Origin: Pseudomonas sp. PSKL.D1
Lineage (GTDB): Bacteria > Pseudomonadota > Gammaproteobacteria > Pseudomonadales > Pseudomonadaceae
Assembly (NCBI RefSeq): GCF_028898945.1
Contig: NZ_CP118607.1
Coordinates: forward strand, 1,116,001 to 1,180,000
Direction of reading: 5' to 3'
Length of the DNA stretch: 64,000 bases
Shown here: positions 34,073 to 42,380 of the stretch, in pieces
Numbering within the stretch: position 1 is the first letter of the stretch
Layout: each line of letters opens with the position of its first letter
Notes under the pieces: generated by a model
What the model was told of the DNA's origin: nothing
Databases searched by the model: none
Seen by the model: the letters and a program-made list of their open reading frames with translations, nothing else
Program-made: the position numbers and the translations under genes

Positions 34073-36364
34073 TTACCGCAATTCAAAGCTCTGCTGCTGC
34101 ACTGCCTCGGAATCCAGCCCGATCTGGACATTGAATTCCCCTGGTTCGGCAACACGCTGCAACTGGCCATTGTAGAACTTCAGATCTTCCTCACTGATGC
34201 GGAAGCTGACCGTGCGCGATTCGCCCGGCTTGAGCATCACTTTCTGGAAGTTCTTCAGCTCTTTCACCGGCCGGCTCATCGAAGCCGAGACATCCTGCAG
34301 ATACAACTGCACCACAGTTTCGCCATCACGCTTGCCAGTGTTTTTCACGACCACCTTGGCATCCAGCGAGTCGCCGCGTTTGAGGTCCGTGTGCGACAGG
34401 CTCAGGCCTGAAAGCTCGAAGCTGCTGTAGCTCAGGCCATAGCCGAACGGGTACAGAGGGCCATTGGGCTCTTCGAAGTACTGTGAGGTGTAGTTGCCGG
34501 GTTTGCCTGGCGTGAATGGGCGACCGATGCGGGTGTGGTTGTAGTGCATCGGAATTTGCCCAACCGAACGCGGGAAGGTGATTGGCAGCTTGCCCGAGGG
34601 GTTGTAGTCGCCAAACAGCACATCTGCAATCGCGTTACCGCCTTCAGTGCCGGAGAACCAGGTTTCGAGAATGGCATCAGCCTGTTCGCGCTCCCAGCCA
34701 ATCGACAGCGGGCGGCCGTTCATCAGCACCAGCACCAAAGGTTTGCCGGTAGCTTTGAGGGCTTTGATCAGCTCGCGTTGGCTGGCCGGGATTTCCAGGG
34801 TGGTGCGGCTCGACGATTCGTGGGACATGCCGCGGGACTCGCCCACCACAGCGACCACCACATCGGACTGTTTGGCGGCCTTGACCGCTTCATCGATCAG
34901 CACGGCAGCAGGGCGTGGGTCGTCGACGATTTCCGGGGCGTCGAAGTTGAGGAAGTTCAGGTAGTCGACAATCGCCTTGTCGGCGGTAACATTGGACCCC
35001 TTGGCATACACCAGCTTCGCCTTGCCTTCGACGGCGCGGCGCAGGCCCTCGCGTACGGTCACCGAGTGCATTGGCTTACCGTCGGCGGCCCAGCTTCCCA
35101 TCATGTCGATGGGGGCATCGGCCAGCGGGCCGACCAGGGCGATGGTGCCGGCTTTTTTCAGCGGCAGGGTCTGGTTGCGGTTTTCCAGTAGCACCAGGCT
35201 GCGGCGTGCCACATCGCGGGCTGCGTCGCGGTGCAGGCGATCGTCGGTGTAGTAATCTTTCAGGTCGGCTTCGGCCTTGGCAATGCGCACGTATGGGTTT
35301 TTGAACAGGCCCATGTCGTACTTGGCGCCGAGCACTTCGCGTACGGCCTGGTCCAGTTCGCGCTGGGTCACTTCGCCGGACTTCAGCAACCCTGGCAGTT
35401 CTTCACCGTACAGGGTGTCGTTCATGCTCATGTCGATGCCGGCCTTGATCGCCAGCTTGGCTGCCTCACGCCCGTCACGCGCCACGCCGTGGCGGATCAG
35501 CTCCTGGATGGCACCGTGGTCGCTGATGGTCACGCCCTTGAAGCCCCACTCTCCGCGTAGCAGGTCGTTCATCAGCCAGGTGTTGGAGGTGGCCGGCACG
35601 CCATTGATCGAGTTCAGCGCCACCATCACACCGCCAGCACCGGCGTCGAGCGCGGCGCGGTAGGGCGGCAGGTAGTCGTTGTACATCTTGGGCAGGCTCA
35701 TATCGACCGTGTTGTAGTCGCGCCCGCCTTCCACCGCGCCGTACAGGGCGAAGTGCTTGACGATGGCCATGATGCTGTCCGGGTTGGCCGGGCTGCTGCC
35801 CTGGAACGACTGCACCATCACCTGGCCGATTTTCGAGGTCAGGTAGGTGTCTTCCCCAAAACCTTCACTGGTGCGGCCCCAGCGGGGATCACGGGCGATG
35901 TCGACCATTGGCGCGAAAGTCATGTCCAGTGCGTCGGCGGAAGCTTCGATGGCCGAAGTGCGGCCGACCTTGGCCACGGCGTCCATGTCCCAGGTTGACG
36001 CCATGCCCAGCCCGATCGGGAAGATGGTGCGCTCGCCGTGGATGGTGTCGTAGGCGAAGAACATCGGGATTTTAAGGCGGCTGCGCATGGCAGCGTCCTG
36101 CATGGGCCGGTTTTCGGGGGCGGTGCGCGAGTTGAACGTGCCGCCGATACGCCCGGCGGCAATTTCCTCGCGGATTTTCGCCTTGGGCATCTCCGGGCCG
36201 ATGCTGATCAGGCGTAGCTGGCCGATTTTCTCGGCTTCGGTCATCTGGCTGATCAAGTGCTCGATGAAAGCCTGCTTGTCCTGCAGGGGCGGGGCGGTGG
36301 GGGCGGCGAGGGCCGCCTGACTGGCAAGGCCCATGGCCAGGCCCAGCAAAGACAGTTTCATCAT
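34073..36364 (-). CDS. bglX: Periplasmic beta-glucosidase, GH3
   Basis: Exported glycoside hydrolase family 3 enzyme of 763 aa with signal peptide MMKLSLLGLAMGLASQAALA. The GH3 N-domain carries the nucleophile aspartate in GVTISDHGAIQEL. The (alpha/beta) sandwich domain follows, and then a C-terminal fibronectin type III-like domain (GDSLDAKVVVKNTGKRDGET). Length and layout match E. coli BglX. It would hydrolyse beta-glucosides such as cello-oligosaccharides or plant glucosides in the periplasm. It is monocistronic, divergent from the TPM-domain gene. Confidence 0.95.
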   Translation of the reverse strand: MMKLSLLGLAMGLASQAALAAPTAPPLQDKQAFIEHLISQMTEAEKIGQLRLISIGPEMPKAKIREEIAAGRIGGTFNSRTAPENRPMQDAAMRSRLKIPMFFAYDTIHGERTIFPIGLGMASTWDMDAVAKVGRTSAIEASADALDMTFAPMVDIARDPRWGRTSEGFGEDTYLTSKIGQVMVQSFQGSSPANPDSIMAIVKHFALYGAVEGGRDYNTVDMSLPKMYNDYLPPYRAALDAGAGGVMVALNSINGVPATSNTWLMNDLLRGEWGFKGVTISDHGAIQELIRHGVARDGREAAKLAIKAGIDMSMNDTLYGEELPGLLKSGEVTQRELDQAVREVLGAKYDMGLFKNPYVRIAKAEADLKDYYTDDRLHRDAARDVARRSLVLLENRNQTLPLKKAGTIALVGPLADAPIDMMGSWAADGKPMHSVTVREGLRRAVEGKAKLVYAKGSNVTADKAIVDYLNFLNFDAPEIVDDPRPAAVLIDEAVKAAKQSDVVVAVVGESRGMSHESSSRTTLEIPASQRELIKALKATGKPLVLVLMNGRPLSIGWEREQADAILETWFSGTEGGNAIADVLFGDYNPSGKLPITFPRSVGQIPMHYNHTRIGRPFTPGKPGNYTSQYFEEPNGPLYPFGYGLSYSSFELSGLSLSHTDLKRGDSLDAKVVVKNTGKRDGETVVQLYLQDVSASMSRPVKELKNFQKVMLKPGESRTVSFRISEEDLKFYNGQLQRVAEPGEFNVQIGLDSEAVQQQSFELR

Positions 36365-36550
36365 CAATTCCGTTGTCGAGGCCTATGCCGTATCCACAGT
36401 GATACGTGCGCGGCCGAAGTTTTCAGGCGGCTATTGTTGTACGATTCACAGGCAATTCTTCCAGCGGCGGATTATGCCTGAATATGTCGCTTGCGGAGGA
36501 ACACCCGAATGCCGGGACAACAACTATAAGAACGCCAAGAGACCGAAGGC

Positions 36551-37168
36551 ATGACCCCCCTGAATGAATACGAGCAGCGCCAGATCGCCGAGGCCATTGC
36601 CCGGGCGGAGCGGCGTACCGATGCGGAGCTTGTGACCGTGCTGGCCCGGCGGGCCGATGATTACGCCTATTTGCCACTGTTCTGGGCTGCGGTATTGGCG
36701 CTGGCCTTGCCTGGGCTTATGCAGGTGATCCTCGGATGGCCCGGCATGCGTGGGCTGCTGGTGGCTAATATTGTGCTGTTTGTCGGCTTGTGCCTGATGC
36801 TGCGTCACCCCGCCGTGGCGGCCTGGCTGATCCCCGGTGTGCTGCGGCGCTGGCGGGCTTCGAGCCTGGCCCGGCAGCAGTTTCGTGAACAGAACCTGCA
36901 ACGTACGGCCGGCGGCACGGGCGTGCTGATCTTTGTCGCCGAGGCAGAACGGCATGTAGAGATTCTGGTTGACCAAGGCATCGATCATCATTTGGATGCC
37001 CGGGCGCGGGCAGCGATGGTTGCCCGGTTTGCAGAGCAAGTGCGTAACGGCCATACGCTGCAAGGGTTCGTCGACTGCATCGATGCTTGCGCCGAGCTGC
37101 TCAGCGAGCCGGTGCCGCGCACCCATGCGCGCAACGAATTGCCCAACCGCCTGGTGATCATCGACTGA
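36551..37168 (+). CDS. TPM-domain membrane protein
   Basis: Protein of 205 aa. An N-terminal segment EYEQRQIAEAIARAERRTDA starts a TPM (TLP18.3/Psb32/MOLO-1) domain, interrupted by two hydrophobic helices (about residues 40-60 and 65-85). The domain then resumes with GTGVLIFVAEAERHVEILVD. TPM domains in other organisms are phosphatase-like or act in membrane protein turnover; the bacterial role is unknown. The usual LemA and second TPM partners are not adjacent. Confidence 0.75.
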   Translation: MTPLNEYEQRQIAEAIARAERRTDAELVTVLARRADDYAYLPLFWAAVLALALPGLMQVILGWPGMRGLLVANIVLFVGLCLMLRHPAVAAWLIPGVLRRWRASSLARQQFREQNLQRTAGGTGVLIFVAEAERHVEILVDQGIDHHLDARARAAMVARFAEQVRNGHTLQGFVDCIDACAELLSEPVPRTHARNELPNRLVIID

Positions 37169-37227
37169 AAGCCTGGACGGCTAGCGTGTAGAATGTGCGC
37201 TTCGCTAACCGAGGCACCTGTTTTCCC

Positions 37228-38442
37228 ATGTCCGCCAGTAACCCTGCTTCCTCCGCGCCCGATGCGCGCACCCAGTTTCTTGACCTGCTGAGCGTTGCCC
37301 TGCGCGATAACACGCTGGTCAAGCTGGTGCTGGCGCGCCATGTCGGCGCCGACCAGACCTTGCAGCGCATCATCGCCAAGCCGCTGCAGGTGAAGGGGCA
37401 ACCGCACTTGTCACTGGTCTACCGCCACCAGACCCGCGACATCACCCGTAACCTTGCGCTGGAGCAGGCCCAGGCACTGGTTGCCGAGCTGCTGCCGGAG
37501 AGCTTCCGCAATGCCCACTTGTTCGATGGCGAAGGTGAAGTGCAACTGACCTTCAGCAAGAAGGGCAAGCCGATGCTTCAGCGCCATGGCGCGCAGGCGC
37601 CGCGTGAGGTCGTTGTCAGCACCGGCCATGACCGGGAGAAAAAGCGCTACCTGGAGCTGTCGCGTCCGTTCTTGCGGGACTTGGGTGTGACCGATGCCCA
37701 GGCTGCGCTGATTCCGTCCATGTCGCGCAAATGGAAGCAGATCAACAAATTCATCGAGGTCTTTGACCACGCACTTGCCAATGCGCCGGTACCTGCTGGG
37801 CAGGTACTGCGGGTGGCAGACTTCGGTTCGGGCAAGGGCTACCTGACCTTCGCGATGCACGATTACCTGCGTAACAGCCTTGGCCGCGAGGCACAGGTGA
37901 CTGGCGTGGAGTTGCGTCAGGACATGGTCGACTTGTGCAATGCCGCCGCCGCACGGCTGGAGCATTCAGGCCTGGAGTTCCAGTGCGGTGACGTGCGCAG
38001 CGTGGTGCCCGAGGCCATCGAAGTCATGATCGCCCTGCATGCCTGTGACATTGCCACCGACTACGCCATTCACACCGGCATCCGCTGCAATGCCGCGATC
38101 ATCATGTGCTCGCCGTGCTGCCACAAGCAGATCCGCCCGCAACTGCACAGCCCGGGGCTGCTGCAACCGATGCTGCAGTATGGTTTGCACCTGGGCCAAC
38201 AGGCAGAAATGCTCACCGACAGCTTGCGTGCGTTGTACCTGGAAGCCTGCGGTTATGAAACCAAGGTCTTCGAATTCATCTCACTGGAGCACACCAACAA
38301 GAACAAGATGATTCTTGCGGTGAAGCGCCGGCAGGTGGGGGACAACACGGCGTTGTTGGCGAAGATCGACCAGCTGAAGGCGTTTTATGGGGTGCAGGAG
38401 CATTGCCTGGAAACGCTGTTGCGAGGGGATGGGTTGATCTGA
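37228..38442 (+). CDS. SAM-dependent methyltransferase (Methyltransf_32-like)
   Basis: Protein of 404 aa. After an N-terminal domain of about 170 residues comes a class I SAM-binding core: VADFGSGKGYLTFAMHDYL (motif I), GVELRQDMVDLCN (motif II), and ALHACDIATDYAI...IIMCSPCCHKQI. The last is the S-P-C-C-H-K signature of the family that includes eukaryotic METTL25/RRNAD1-like proteins. A nucleic-acid or ribosomal RNA substrate is plausible but unproven. Start chosen at ATG 37228; the longer frame lacks a ribosome site. Confidence 0.8.
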   Translation: MSASNPASSAPDARTQFLDLLSVALRDNTLVKLVLARHVGADQTLQRIIAKPLQVKGQPHLSLVYRHQTRDITRNLALEQAQALVAELLPESFRNAHLFDGEGEVQLTFSKKGKPMLQRHGAQAPREVVVSTGHDREKKRYLELSRPFLRDLGVTDAQAALIPSMSRKWKQINKFIEVFDHALANAPVPAGQVLRVADFGSGKGYLTFAMHDYLRNSLGREAQVTGVELRQDMVDLCNAAAARLEHSGLEFQCGDVRSVVPEAIEVMIALHACDIATDYAIHTGIRCNAAIIMCSPCCHKQIRPQLHSPGLLQPMLQYGLHLGQQAEMLTDSLRALYLEACGYETKVFEFISLEHTNKNKMILAVKRRQVGDNTALLAKIDQLKAFYGVQEHCLETLLRGDGLI

Positions 38443-38550
38443 TCGGGTGGTCGTCTGGAATTCAAGTAGGACATTTCCCAAGACTCTTGAACGGACAAAT
38501 CTTGCGTCAGTAGCGTTGTAGTGTGGCTTGGTCATTTGCCAGGTAATGAA

Positions 38551-38566
38551 GTTGTCATTTGACAAC
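38551..38566. promoter_or_regulatory. Palindrome upstream of the HicA-like/HTH operon
   Basis: Perfect arms GTTGTCA and TGACAAC around TT. GTCATTTG also recurs in direct orientation at 38531-38538 and 38554-38561. It lies 34 bp before the first gene, where an autoregulating antitoxin would bind. Confidence 0.6.
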
Positions 38567-38600
38567 CTAGTTGCCATTGGCCCACACTGGAGAGCAGCTG

Positions 38601-38879
38601 ATGTCACGCCCCACTCATGCAAGGAAAGAGGTCGAGCAGGCCTTGAAGCATGCTGAATCACAGGGATGGAAAGTGGTGGCAGGAGGAGGTCACTGTTGGG
38701 GAAAGATGCTTTGCCCGCTCAATGACTCTGATTGCCGATGCGGAGAGTTCTGCATCACCAGCATCTGGAGCACGCCAAAAAGTCCTGGCAACCACGCGCG
38801 TCAATTGCGACGCGTGGTGGACAACTGCACGGGCACCAATATGGCGAAATGTGCCACGGGCACCGCGCAGGAGTTTTAG
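38601..38879 (+). CDS. HicA-like small protein with Cys-rich insert (putative toxin)
   Basis: Protein of 92 aa. The order helix (EVEQALKHAESQGWKVV), then G-G-G-H31, then a C-terminal HARQLRRVVDNC helix resembles the HicA double-stranded-RNA-binding-like toxin fold, in which a conserved G-x-H histidine is catalytic. Unlike ordinary HicA it carries an insert with four cysteines (C38, C45, C47, C51; CPLNDSDCRCGEFC) that could bind zinc. It is followed after 2 bp by an HTH protein with its own AGGAGT site, and preceded by a palindrome. Toxin function is inferred from fold-like pattern and operon form. Confidence 0.65.
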   Translation: MSRPTHARKEVEQALKHAESQGWKVVAGGGHCWGKMLCPLNDSDCRCGEFCITSIWSTPKSPGNHARQLRRVVDNCTGTNMAKCATGTAQEF

Positions 38880-38881
38880 CA

Positions 38882-39391
38882 ATGGAATACGAATTCACCC
38901 TCAAGTATCAACTTGCCGAAGGCGAGGATGCCGATGCGCTGTTGGAGCGCTTGGCCGAGGCAGGCTGTGACGATGCCTTGGTGGGTATCGGTCAACCGGG
39001 AAGGCTGGCCTTGGCATTCGTGCGAGAGTCGTCATCTGCCAAAGAGGCAATTGCAAGCGCGCTCAATGATGTGCGCCAGGCGGTGCCGGGCGCTCGTCTG
39101 ATCGAGGCGACCCCTGATCTGGTTGGGCTCACTGATGTCGCTGAGCTAGTGGGGGTATCGCGCCAGAACATGCGCAAACTGATGCTCGCTCACATGCACA
39201 GCTTCCCCGCCCCCATTCATGAGGGCAGCACTTCGCTCTGGCATCTTGCGGAAGTGCTGGCGTGGTTACAGGCCCGGGGCAGTTATGCCATTGGTGAGCA
39301 AATCGTGGAGCTGGCCAGAGAAGCAATGACCGTCAACGTGATTCGGGCACATGAGCGTGTGTTCGGTGCGCCACAAGCGCTGGCGCACTGA
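38882..39391 (+). CDS. HTH DNA-binding protein partnered with the HicA-like gene (putative antitoxin)
   Basis: Protein of 169 aa. Residues 1-75 form an alternating beta/alpha domain (YEFTLKYQLAEGEDADALLE). Residues 80-130 hold a MerR/AlpA-like helix-turn-helix: LVGLTDVAELVGVSRQNMRK then LWHLAEVLAWLQ. HicB antitoxins have the same order (partial RNase H-like fold, then DNA-binding domain), but I do not see clear HicB sequence identity. It begins 2 bp after the HicA-like gene with AGGAGT inside that gene's end. Alternative: a plain regulator of the upstream small protein. Confidence 0.65.
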   Translation: MEYEFTLKYQLAEGEDADALLERLAEAGCDDALVGIGQPGRLALAFVRESSSAKEAIASALNDVRQAVPGARLIEATPDLVGLTDVAELVGVSRQNMRKLMLAHMHSFPAPIHEGSTSLWHLAEVLAWLQARGSYAIGEQIVELAREAMTVNVIRAHERVFGAPQALAH

Positions 39392-39410
39392 CCGGCCATC
39401 GTAGCACGGT

Positions 39411-40421
39411 TCAGCGCTGGCCGTTTGGCACGTCTATGGCCAGCTCAGGTAGCCCCAACGGGTGGGTGCTGGCATCGAAGAAATGCAGCTGGGTGTCCGG
39501 CAGGTCCCCGAACCGCGTGACGAAATGCTGTTTCTGATTGACCACCGAAGCCTCACTCACCGCTCGAATGGCAATCGACAGATGCTTTGGCCCGGCCTGG
39601 CGAATGGCATCCAGCAAATGCTGATCACTGCTGTCCAGGTGCTGCCCGAACAGGCACAGACCTTGGCTTTCAGTCGCCAACTGCCCCATGCACCAGCTCA
39701 GGTAATCCGAATTACGTATTGCCCGTAGTTTTTCTTCGCTGCGGTCTTCGTTGACGAACAAGGGTACTTCGCCCGGGATGTTTACGGCAAAACCGTCCAG
39801 TAATTCGGCGCTTTCGGCGCTGCGTTGGCGGGTGCTGCCGTCGGGCAGTTTCAGCAGGTGCAGGCCACCGTGCAGGTGAAGAATGCGAGTGCCCTTGGTG
39901 CGGGTGCGGCGTACGTCAAAGAAGCCTTCCTCGTCGAAGAGCACGGCAAAACCTTGTGCCGCGTGCTTCACAGCCCAAGGCAAAATCAGGTCGTAGTTGC
40001 TGGTGTAGACGCTGCGGTAGGTGCGCAGGGCCTGGTTGATCGAGGCGAGCGTTTGCGGCGGCATCAGTGGCCAAGGCACGTGCACGGTGCGTGTGGCGTG
40101 AATTAACCCTTCCTTGATCGAGTAATAGCGGTTGAGCGGCGCGGTGGAGTTGATCGCCAGTGCGGCATTGGCACGCACGGTATGGTTGAGCGTGCTCAAC
40201 ACGGGCTCGAACAACTCGGTACCAAGGGATTTGAACAGCGCCTGGTCACTGATTGCCAGGCCCTTTTTGCGACCCGCACGTTGCGCTTCTTCGAACAGTG
40301 AGAAATACCCGAACGGCTTCCACAGTGCACGGCTGGCACCGTTGCCCAGCAACAGGGCGTCGCAGGGGTGGCGTTGGTTCAAGTCTGGCCAGGTGGCAAG
40401 GTGGGCGTCGAGAGCGGGCAT
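39411..40421 (-). CDS. DUF4917 protein, SIR2-like
   Basis: Protein of 336 aa with the pattern of SIR2-like NAD-binding proteins. It has ALLLGNGASRAL near the N-terminus (G-x-G-x-S), VYTSNYDLILPW (T-x-N-Y-D) in the middle, and ILHLHGGLHLL (L-H-G) after it. These are the three NAD-contacting motifs of SIR2-fold NADases used in several phage defence systems. No membrane segment. It is convergent with the HicA-like/HTH pair (19 bp apart) and divergent from the glycerophosphodiesterase. NADase activity is inferred from motifs only. Confidence 0.7.
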   Translation of the reverse strand: MPALDAHLATWPDLNQRHPCDALLLGNGASRALWKPFGYFSLFEEAQRAGRKKGLAISDQALFKSLGTELFEPVLSTLNHTVRANAALAINSTAPLNRYYSIKEGLIHATRTVHVPWPLMPPQTLASINQALRTYRSVYTSNYDLILPWAVKHAAQGFAVLFDEEGFFDVRRTRTKGTRILHLHGGLHLLKLPDGSTRQRSAESAELLDGFAVNIPGEVPLFVNEDRSEEKLRAIRNSDYLSWCMGQLATESQGLCLFGQHLDSSDQHLLDAIRQAGPKHLSIAIRAVSEASVVNQKQHFVTRFGDLPDTQLHFFDASTHPLGLPELAIDVPNGQR

Positions 40422-40533
40422 GCTGTATCCATTCGGGTGGTGCGGGAAACGCTGGCGACTTTAGCATGTCACGCAAGCTGTGCGAGGCTTGGTGTTTGCA
40501 ATGGCAGTGTCGCCTCAGAAAAGGAGTTCCATC

Positions 40534-41601
40534 ATGCACCGATCCCTGCTGCATACCTTGGCTTTGTTGGTGGCGCTGTCTGCACCCGCGATTCGGGCCG
40601 AGGGCGGTAAAACACTGGCTGGCGCTCAAGGCATTCCTTACCCGGCCGTCATTGCCCACCGGGGCGCTTCGTACGACGCCCCGGAGTCCACCGCGCCTGC
40701 CTACCTGTTGGCCCGCGAACAGGGCGCCGACTATCTGGAACTCGACCTTCAGCGCACCCGCGACGGCGTGCTGGTGGTAGTTCACGACGATGTACTGGTG
40801 CGCACCAGCAACGTCGCTGAACGGTTCCCGGAGCGCAAAAACAGCCCCGTCAGTGCTTTTACCCTCGCCGAACTCAAGAGCCTGGATGCGGGCAGTTGGT
40901 TCAACCACGCGTACCCTGATCGCGCTCGGGCATCTTTCGCAAAGCTGCCAATCCTCACGCTGGACGAAGTGATCGATATCGCCGAAGGCAATCCTGGGCG
41001 CCAACCCGGCCTCTACATCGAAACCAAGGTGCCTGGCCAGTTTCCCGGTATTGAACAGGACCTCAAGGCACGCCTCGACGCCCGAGGCTGGCTCGACCGA
41101 CCGGGCCGTGTGGTGCTGCAGACGTTCGATCGCAAAAGCTTGGCGTTGCTGCACGAAGCCATGCCTCAGGTGCCGAAGATCTTGCTGTTATGGGTTGGCA
41201 CCCAGGCAATCGCCCCGGCATCCGGGCAAGACTTCGCAGCCTCTGGCGAACCCGATAAGGCGGCGTTTTACGCGCGTCAGCAACCCAGGGAAAAGGCCGA
41301 GTTCCTGCGCTGGCTTGACCTGGCCAAGCAGGGCGGTGCCATCGGCACCGGCCCATCGGCCACGCGTACGGCACTGGGGGAGCAGAGCTACGCCGACCTG
41401 ATCCAGCCCTGGATGAACCAGGCCAGCCACGAGCGGGGGCTGCTGGTGCATGTTTACACCCTTGACGAGCCTGTGGACTTCGACAAAGCGATGAAGGCAG
41501 GGGTGGACGGGATATTTACCAATCGTACAAGTGAGTTGATGCGCTTCTACCAACGCTCGACTCGATCAGAGTCGGTAACGCTGGACGATCTGGATTACTA
41601 G
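40534..41601 (+). CDS. glpQ: Periplasmic glycerophosphodiester phosphodiesterase
   Basis: Exported enzyme of 355 aa with signal peptide (SLLHTLALLVALSAPAIRA). VIAHRGASYDAPESTAPAYL is the GDPD signature (H-R-G...P-E-S-T), followed by YLELDLQRTRDGVLVVVHDD with the metal-binding E-x-D and H. It releases glycerol-3-phosphate from glycerophosphodiesters in the periplasm. I chose ATG 40534 with AAGGAG 8 bp upstream; earlier in-frame starts would hide the signal peptide. No glpT gene is adjacent, so the symbol is by family. Confidence 0.88.
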   Translation: MHRSLLHTLALLVALSAPAIRAEGGKTLAGAQGIPYPAVIAHRGASYDAPESTAPAYLLAREQGADYLELDLQRTRDGVLVVVHDDVLVRTSNVAERFPERKNSPVSAFTLAELKSLDAGSWFNHAYPDRARASFAKLPILTLDEVIDIAEGNPGRQPGLYIETKVPGQFPGIEQDLKARLDARGWLDRPGRVVLQTFDRKSLALLHEAMPQVPKILLLWVGTQAIAPASGQDFAASGEPDKAAFYARQQPREKAEFLRWLDLAKQGGAIGTGPSATRTALGEQSYADLIQPWMNQASHERGLLVHVYTLDEPVDFDKAMKAGVDGIFTNRTSELMRFYQRSTRSESVTLDDLDY

Positions 41602-41619
41602 TTCGAAAGATGGCCGTGT

Positions 41620-41907
41620 TCAATGAGCCAATGCTTTCAGGACGTGGTCGGGATCGTTTCGTATCGCCCGCAAGAGGGCTTTCGCCGGGCCAGTAGGTTC
41701 CCTTCGTCCTTGCTCCCAGTTTCTTAGCGTGGCGACCTGGACATCGATCATCCCGGCGAAGCGGGCCTGTGATAATCCCGTAGATTGACGAATGGCCTTG
41801 ACTTGAAGGGCGTCGATCTCAAACACCCGTGAAGCAGGGCGCTTGCCTTGAACGATTTCATCCATTTGTTGAACGCTTTCCAGCAGCTCTTCAAAAAATT
41901 TACTCAT
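41620..41907 (-). CDS. higA: HigA-type antitoxin (XRE/HTH)
   Basis: Protein of 95 aa with an XRE helix-turn-helix: LQVKAIRQSTGLSQARFAGM followed by IDVQVATLRNWEQGRREPTG. The N-terminal 30 residues (MSKFFEELLESVQQMDEIVQ) probably bind the toxin. This layout matches NadS/HigA antitoxins that pair with HigB-2-like toxins. Its ATG overlaps the toxin stop by 4 bp (toxin first, as in higBA). Confidence 0.88.
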   Translation of the reverse strand: MSKFFEELLESVQQMDEIVQGKRPASRVFEIDALQVKAIRQSTGLSQARFAGMIDVQVATLRNWEQGRREPTGPAKALLRAIRNDPDHVLKALAH

Positions 41908-42224
41908 GTGCGCCTCCAGTGCTCGACTACACCCTTAAGTGCTTTGCATTGTTCGGTAGACAAGTCAGATTGTTCATTCTTCGGATAGATGTACAGCATG
42001 GCTATCTGAGATGAAGCGACGAAATGGTAATAGATGGCTCTGGCTCCACCTCGCTTGCCCCGCCCATTAGCAGCAACGCGCACTTTTCTCAAACCTCCGG
42101 TGCCTTCCATCAGGTCACCCAAATCCGGTGAAAGCATCAACTGGATCTGCAGTAATCGGTAGGCTTCGTCGTCAAGTAGCTCTTTAACGCTTCTGGAAAA
42201 GATCGGTGTTTCGATGAAAAGCAT
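41904..42224 (-). CDS. higB: RelE/HigB-type toxin
   Basis: Protein of 106 aa of the RelE/ParE superfamily, HigB-2 branch: FIETPIFSRSVKELLDDEAY, LRKVRVAANGRGKRGGARAI and YYHF...IAMLYIYPKNEQSDLS. HigB-2 relatives cleave mRNA on the ribosome. The ATG at 42224 has no good ribosome site, and a palindrome lies 9 bp upstream of it, so expression may depend strongly on operator occupancy. Ends overlapping higA. Confidence 0.88.
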   Translation of the reverse strand: MLFIETPIFSRSVKELLDDEAYRLLQIQLMLSPDLGDLMEGTGGLRKVRVAANGRGKRGGARAIYYHFVASSQIAMLYIYPKNEQSDLSTEQCKALKGVVEHWRRT

Positions 42225-42233
42225 AGCAGGGTA

Positions 42234-42248
42234 TACGCCATTGGCGTA
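42234..42248. promoter_or_regulatory. Operator-like palindrome upstream of higB
   Basis: TACGCCA-T-TGGCGTA, perfect 7-bp arms, 9 bp before the toxin start codon and overlapping GTATAC, which could serve as a -10 region. This is the expected place for HigA autorepression. Confidence 0.6.
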
Positions 42249-42380
42249 GTCGCTGGATTTCCCAGCGCTACAGGAGGGTAGACTGTCCGGCGCAGCTGTC
42301 TGCGCGGTGCTATGACGCTAGCGAATTTAGAGCCGGCAGCAGATCATCCACTTCTGAGCGTTTTGTAGGATTCTTCCTTG

